A DNA stretch of 64,000 bases from Epiperipatus broadwayi (taxonomy: Eukaryota > Onychophora > Udeonychophora > Euonychophora > Peripatidae). The stretch covers positions 434,001 through 498,000 of the forward strand of contig JAQFVV010012529.1 of NCBI GenBank assembly GCA_028023455.1, in the 5' to 3' direction. Position 1 is the first letter of the stretch. Each line of letters opens with the position of its first letter. Shown in pieces: positions 59,001 through 64,000 of the stretch. The position numbers and the translations under genes are program-made. Under the pieces are notes generated by a model. The model was not told the DNA's origin. It saw only the letters and a program-made list of their open reading frames with translations, and searched no databases.

Positions 59001-59421
59001 AATTTTTGTTTGATATATTGAAATATATTTCTTATCTAATTGTTTTGTATATTTCATTACCCACTTCAACTAATTTATATTTACCTGACAACCCTTTCAT
59101 TAATTTCTATTCAATTGTACTCCATTTGTTAAAATTTTCTTCATTATTTTTTTTCTAATTTCTTTATTTCTCATTAACTCTATAAAGAACTCAATCCTTT
59201 TTCACTATAATCTTTCATTAAATATATACTGTAACAGTTATGCCACCCAATTATAATTACTAATATACTGCAAACAATAGTAATTGATCAAAATATAATA
59301 AAAAGTAAAATATTCACAAATTAATTCAGTCTAGGGAAATATAATTGCCAAATGGGCAATTCCATACACGGTTCAGTAATTAAAAAAATTTTTTTTGATT
59401 AACTAATTTAATAACAGGCAT
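56081..59421. other. AT-rich region, no firm feature
   Basis: A less AT-rich stretch at 56,900-57,450 and an AATAAA at 57,720 could be an old LTR or 3' UTR, but ends and frames are missing. At 58,065-58,326 both strands are open for 60-85 codons (minus frame ends NLKMIFQDFQSRNFSKN); I cannot assign it. Confidence 0.3.
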
Positions 59422-59496
59422 GGATAATGCCCAGATCGAACCCACATCAAGGACAAGCCTTTAAGCAAATTCAATCACATTTCCTGATCATTATCC
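59422..59496 (-). tRNA. tRNA-Leu-like pseudogene or SINE head
   Basis: On the minus strand GGATAATG pairs perfectly with CATTATCC at the other end, like an acceptor stem. Between them lie TGATCAGG (A-box-like), TTTGCTTAAAGGC (an anticodon-loop-like CTTAAAG) and GTGGGTTCGATC (a good B box). At 75 nt it is short for a class II tRNA, and the T-arm does not close (TGGGC opposite GTGGG). Degenerate copy, or the head of a SINE. Confidence 0.4.
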
Positions 59497-59694
59497 TCTT
59501 CACATTTAAGATATTATTCTAAGACAAAGTAAAATAGTCTACTTGGAATTCGGATGAGAAACATGAACAACAAGATTATTAATTATAACAATAATTTTAA
59601 TTAACAAGTATAATAAAACAATATAAGTTTATATTTATATAGACACATTAGTATAGAGAACATATATAGCAAAAAATCTTTTATTTATAATAAA

Positions 59695-60110
59695 CAGACG
59701 AAACTCTCCATACAGTGGTGCCACGCAGTGCAAGCCCGAGTAATCAATGGATGCCAGAAGGTTTGTGCATAAAATCCCTATCTAGTGCCTACTCATCTAA
59801 TATTCCCAGACTAGTTTCTGGTTTGTGGCCTTCGTCAGTGAGGAGCATTGAATCTGAGAGCACTGCACCTAGAGCAGCCACCTTTTATCTCTACTTAACT
59901 ACAAAACCATGAGAATAAAATTGAAAACACAATAATATTTTTAATCTAATCTCATTAACTTAGCTAGTCATATAGGTCTAAACTCAGTTCAGTACCCATA
60001 CATTTTGGTGTATCTGGTTCTTTAATAAACATAGCCACCACATCCTACTAGGCATGATTGGTATTAAACCACCAAACAACACATGATCACCATTTATTAT
60101 GCTTGCTCAT
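59695..60110 (-). repeat. full family A hammerhead-bearing unit
   Basis: About 415 bp on the minus strand, with all landmarks of the tandem monomers at 1,477-2,786 in the same order. These include 'gcaagcataa', 'aatggtgatcatgtg', 'accaaaatgta', 'ctaggtgcagtgctctcag', the hammerhead-like core and 'tgcactgcgtggcac', ending 'tatggagagttt'. It abuts a plus-oriented copy at 60,110, forming an inverted pair. Confidence 0.75.
59803..59848 (-). ncRNA. hammerhead-ribozyme-like motif, family A
   Basis: The minus strand reads GCTCCTCACTGACGAAGGCC, then ACAAACCA, GAAAC, TA, GTC, TGGGAAT. CTGACGA is an allowed CTGANGA core. Stem I TCCTCA with TGGGA-, stem II GGC-side pairing is partly lost (ACC), and stem III is two pairs. 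Confidence 0.5.
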
Positions 60111-60395
60111 AACTGGTATTAAAACAAACAAAACTCTTCATACAGTAGATCCTAAGATCTAGGTGCAGTGCTCTCAGATCCAATGCTCCTCACTGATGAA
60201 GACCACAAGCCAGAAACTAGTCTGGGGATATTGGATGAGTAGGCACTAGATAGGGATTTTATGCACAAGTCTTCTGCATCCATTGATTACTCTGGCTTGC
60301 ACTGAATGGTACTACTATATGGAGAGTTGTGCCTGTTTTAATATCAGTTATGAGCAAGCATAAGAAATGGCGATCATGTGATGTTTGGTGGTTAT
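60110..60395 (+). repeat. partial family A unit, inverted to its neighbour
   Basis: Begins with 'aaactcttcatacagta', jumps to 'gatcctaagatctaggtgc', and then runs through the hammerhead-like core to 'tatggagagttgtgcctg' and 'gcaagcataagaaatgg'. The first 100-200 bp of the unit are missing at the left. Confidence 0.7.
60185..60230 (+). ncRNA. hammerhead-ribozyme-like motif, best family A copy
   Basis: CTGATGA at 60,193-60,199 and GAA at 60,213-60,215. Stem III is AC (60,216-60,217) with GT (60,220-60,221) around TA, and the cleavage-site C is at 60,222. Stem I is TCCTCA (60,187-60,192) with TGGGGA (60,223-60,228), six pairs including one T-G. Stem II in the family consensus is GGC/GCC with loop CACAA, flanked by an unusual A.A where G-C is normal; this copy has GAC. 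Two-pair stem III hammerheads are known from Penelope-like elements and act mainly as dimers. Confidence 0.55.
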
Positions 60396-61848
60396 TTATA
60401 ATAATTCATAAAAATTATTATATGAGTTTTGGTCAGTTATCTATTTTATTTTCTGTTAAGCTTAACTTTCTTTTCCAGTGGAATAATTCTAAAGTGAGAT
60501 ATACAGCTAAAATAATTGTCCTTTAATATTTCCAATTTATTGATGGTTTATTTCTACTAAATTCCTTTTAAAGAATGGCTCTTTGTGACTGAGGAATCAC
60601 ATCTACAGAACATATTTAATCCATTTATTGTAGGTTATTTCTTCTGACAAACAATTAGTTGAATGACAGGTTTACTTGTGCAATTATGTATAGTATATCT
60701 TAGCATCCACAGGTGGCAAAGCATTGTTGACCATTAAGGCATTTTTTTACAGCTCCATAGTAAGCTACATCAATGGAAATGTCAGGATTATAGATAAGAG
60801 TTAAAAATATCCTGGTTTCTATTCTAAAAGCAGCATAAAGAAGAATGATATTTTCCCACTCTAGTTTGAAAAGCAGAAATAGATATGAGGTTTTTTCCTT
60901 CATTCGTTTTGCAACTGGTTTCCATAGCAACTTAGTATTTTAAAAGAGTCGATTTTATTTTTACTTACAATTTCAATAAAGTTACATTGCCATTGAATTT
61001 TTTTTTTTTCCAATTTATTAATAATTTATTTTACACACATAACTTTTATAACATTTTAAAAGATTATAATAATAAAAAAATGCATATATGTTTACAAAAA
61101 AACATGTATGTAAACCATGTCACCAAGGTTTCACACCTTTCATTATTTCTTCTCAATCTTTACCAAAAGTATTATTTTCTAATAATATTTAATATTTTCT
61201 GTTCCATATTTAAATAATCACATGATAATTTTGAATTTTACCCTCCCTCTTTTTAGTTCTTTACTTTGTCTTTAGATTTCTGCTGTAGCCATATCTTTAG
61301 TTTCCTTGTTGATCTTGTTTTAATGTTATGTTAGTAGTTTTTACCACAATTTTAATTTCTATAAGATTCTCTCCCCCTTTTACAAACTAAATTTGCTATT
61401 TTTCTATCCTAATCTGTAATGCGATGCATGGACGATTCATTTTTGTATTGGTACAATGAAATGTTTCACCATTATTCCATTTGTATATTTTATTAACTGT
61501 CTTAACTAATTTGTATTCTTCCAATTAAAAATTATTTAACCAATTATGTTATCGTGCATAAATTGTATTCTTCCAAATATCTTAAAAATGAAGTAAAAAA
61601 AAAAAAAAATTCTAACATAGTTTAATCTCCATCCAACTTTCTATTATGAACATATTTTCCTATTTCTTTCTGAATCTTATCTTAAGATTCAATAATTCAT
61701 ACATATGATTTATTGTATTATTTCCACAGTGAGGTCAAGTACAGTCACTTCTTTCTTTAATAATATTCTGCTTACATAATATCTTTTATAAATAAAAGAT
61801 ATATGTTGCTATATATGCAATGTAAATCAGTGAAAAAATGGTTTTTAA
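60396..61848. other. AT-rich region, one unassigned minus frame
   Basis: At 60,700-60,930 a minus frame (WKPVAKRMKEKTSYLF to QQCFATCGC) has mixed composition and no homology that I recognise. Otherwise nothing. Confidence 0.25.
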
Positions 61849-62502
61849 ATGTGGATAATTTATAAAAAAAAATCAGAAGAAATGGAGGAAAATGTAGTTA
61901 AAGAAGATAGAATACAGTATATATTTAGTGGAATAACAAGAGATATGGATGACAAAATAAGTAGTGCAAAGGAGATAGTTAGGCAAAGAATAAGTAAGAT
62001 AAAGGAAGAAGTAAAAAATGTAGAAATAAAATTAAAAGCATTAGACATGAAGTGCGAGTGGATCAAGAAATTAATGAATAGAAATGATAAGGAAAAATTC
62101 TTTTAGGAAGTCTAGAAGGTGGAAGAGAATGTTATGAATGAAGTAGGGAAAATTAACTATGAAACAGTCTTGATAGGGGACTCGCTAATTAGAGAATGTG
62201 GAGATATAATTGCAAAAGAAAATAGAAATAGGTATGTAAGAGAATGTTTGCCTGGAGCTGGAATTACAGATGTTACAGATAAGGTAAAGAAACAAGAGAG
62301 CACAGATGTTTACGTTATGGTAGGGATAAATAATTTGTCAGAGCCATTGGAGAGAGTAATGGATGAGTACAAAAAATTGATTAGTAATTTGAATAAGATT
62401 TAAGGAAGAGTACGAGTAGTTGGATTACTACCACGATTCAATAATAGATATATGTTAGATAGGGCATGTTCTATAAATAAGAGAATGAAAAAAATATTGT
62501 AA
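61849..62502 (+). pseudogene. LINE ORF1 with coiled coil and SGNH esterase
   Basis: A single frame of 218 codons is broken by only two in-frame stops (TAG at 62,104, TAA at 62,401). The N-terminal third is a charged coiled coil (KEIVRQRISKIKEEVKNVEI). After the first stop the frame gives VLIGDSLIREC (GDS block with catalytic Ser), RYVRECLPGAGITDVTDKV, then DVYVMVGINNL (where G-T-N-D is usual). After the second stop comes VRVVGLLPRFNNRYML. This is the esterase-type ORF1 of CR1/L2-like non-LTR retrotransposons, thought to bind RNA or membranes. No RT was found downstream, so it is truncated. Confidence 0.6.
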
Positions 62503-64000
62503 GGTGATGCCCAATCCTTATAAAAAAATAATAAGTAAACTGATGTTTTAGGATAACATGTATAAAGATTAAATAGGCAGCCAACTTTTAAAACATAATT
62601 TTTTTTAGATATTTGGAGACATACACACATATATATATATATATACAAACATAACCATACTTTCATGAAGGAATGAACAAATTTATTTTTTATTAAATGT
62701 AAAATAAAATATATACATATACACATTTATACATGAATGTAGATTTTAAATCATGACGTGACAAAAATAATAAAGAAAATATTTGACATTAAATTTTATT
62801 AACCACGTTTCTTTTGTTTAAAAGAGAAAAAAAAGAGTAAACCTTTGTTGATTTTGGAACGTGGAAAAAAAACTAAGCAACAGGAATTTTTAGTTGATTT
62901 TTGTTGGTTTTTATTGTTCAAATGGAGGCATGAAAGTAAAGTTGTAGAATAAGAATATTTTAATTGTTATTATATTAGTTATTATGATTTCCTTTCGTTA
63001 TTAAAAATAAACTGTTTAATATTTGGAATTTTATTATTTATTAGTGAAAAATATTTTAAGAAAGGAAAAAAGACAATAGTTTAATTGATGAACTTTCATT
63101 CGTTCAAAAAAATGCTAAGAGATTCATAGTTATTTATCGTTGTCAAAAATATAATTACTATAAAATGTTTCTTGTAAAAGATAAACTCAACTAATGATGA
63201 AATAGAACTTTATTAACACTAATTTTTATTACTTTTAAAGTAAAATCTTTATCATGCGTTTCATATATATATAAATAAAAACTGCATAGAAATAGCGTTC
63301 GTTTTATATTATAACGCAAGCCTTGGAAAAAGATTTATATTTAACAAATTTATACATGTGTAAATAATATCTAACGATGCAATTTTGCTAATTAAGAGTC
63401 AGGGGATCTTTCTATCTCCTTGGTGTCGTTGGCATGGGATGGAGGATAATATTCATTGGTATTTTTAATGTTTAAATCAGCATGGAATGATCTGGAGATG
63501 CAATTGGAAAGGCAATGGCTATAAAATCAAATGCCCAGGAATTCGATTTTGGCATGGGAATTGTTAATGCTTGGAATGTTTAACATGATTTAATATACGT
63601 GAATAAAAGAAAGACATTATCTACTAAGAATACAAAAGCTGCTCTTGAAAATTTAACTTGCTATTGTTTTAAGGAATTCCGAAATTTCATTTAATTTTAT
63701 GCTTTAAATATTTTTTTTAAAATGTATACTGAGAGTTGAGTTATGAATTTTTTCTCACCCTTTTATTCATTTGTAGCAAACATTTTTTTTAAAAAGAACC
63801 CATTTGTTTAGATTTTTATAGGGAGAGAAAAATACAAATACACAACTCAAGGTATACATAAATATATTATATATGTTTGTAAATAAAATATTAGCGTAAT
63901 TGAATGCTTAAATTAAACTGGACAATGACTTAAAGACAAAAGGTAAGATTTTAAATATTTACATTTATTAGACAATTAATATATTAAAATCAAACTAATT
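62503..64000. other. AT-rich sequence, nothing recognised
   Basis: A less AT-rich piece at 63,390-63,590 has 'ggtgtcgttggcatgggatgg' in it but no frame or repeat that I can name. A (TA)n tract lies at 62,628-62,644. Confidence 0.4.

Noticed and set aside
1-64000. CRISPR arrays, operons, ribosome-binding sites, rRNA genes
   Set aside because: None seen; sequence is eukaryotic with introns and retroelements.

Overview
This is a very AT-rich window from an animal nuclear genome: introns, tRNA-type SINEs, several retrotransposon classes, and no bacterial gene organisation. The only host gene I can identify is a UBXN1 (SAKS1-like) orthologue on the minus strand. Three consecutive coding exons are visible at 33,020-33,151, 32,796-32,915 and 6,984-7,055. 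The last two are separated by an intron of about 25.7 kb. The first (UBA-encoding) and last (UBX-encoding) exons were not found and are probably outside the window. Large repeat-filled introns, a Penelope-like element (PLE) with a GIY-YIG endonuclease, RTE-type LINEs and tRNA-type SINEs suggest an invertebrate with a large genome. A mollusc or cephalopod is plausible, but that is inference.

Layout. 0.6-2.9 kb: a truncated copy and a tandem array of about 430-450 bp repeats, each with a hammerhead-ribozyme-like motif, next to a LINE C-terminal remnant. 3.5-4.1 kb: a TATA-type promoter-like block followed by a broken exon-like reading frame. 7.5-10 kb: a decayed LINE on the minus strand, split by another repeat with a well-formed hammerhead-like motif. 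15.1-15.5 kb: a complete hAT-type MITE. 16.2-20.2 kb: PLE debris carrying hammerhead-like motifs, split by a Ty3/Gypsy element with two LTRs and a 5-bp target duplication. Its reverse transcriptase and integrase core are deleted, leaving protease and integrase tail in one open frame. A near-perfect palindrome lies at the right junction. 30.9 kb: a 5'-truncated U2 snRNA copy inside gag-like repeats. 35-37 kb: a second, more decayed Gypsy pol. 37.6-39.4 kb: a foldback-like inverted-repeat element. 40.3-43.9 kb: a decayed RTE/BovB-type LINE with a SINE in a later insertion. 47-50.3 kb: the best-preserved PLE, with reverse transcriptase and GIY-YIG endonuclease split by one frameshift, and a hammerhead-like motif in its 3' flank. 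50.8-53.4 kb: nested inverted repeats around a short TTAGGG-type tract. 54.4 kb: duplicated PLE endonuclease tails. 59.7-60.4 kb: two hammerhead-bearing repeat units in inverted orientation. 61.8-62.5 kb: a LINE ORF1 with a coiled coil and an SGNH-esterase domain, broken by two in-frame stops.

The theme of the window is repeated hammerhead-like motifs in at least three or four sequence families, associated with PLE-type debris. Hammerhead motifs in the terminal repeats of Penelope-like elements are already known. What stands out here is their density and family diversity, the short tandem and inverted arrays, and their placement inside or beside a UBXN1 intron. All structural claims were made by eye; none was folded or searched by computer.
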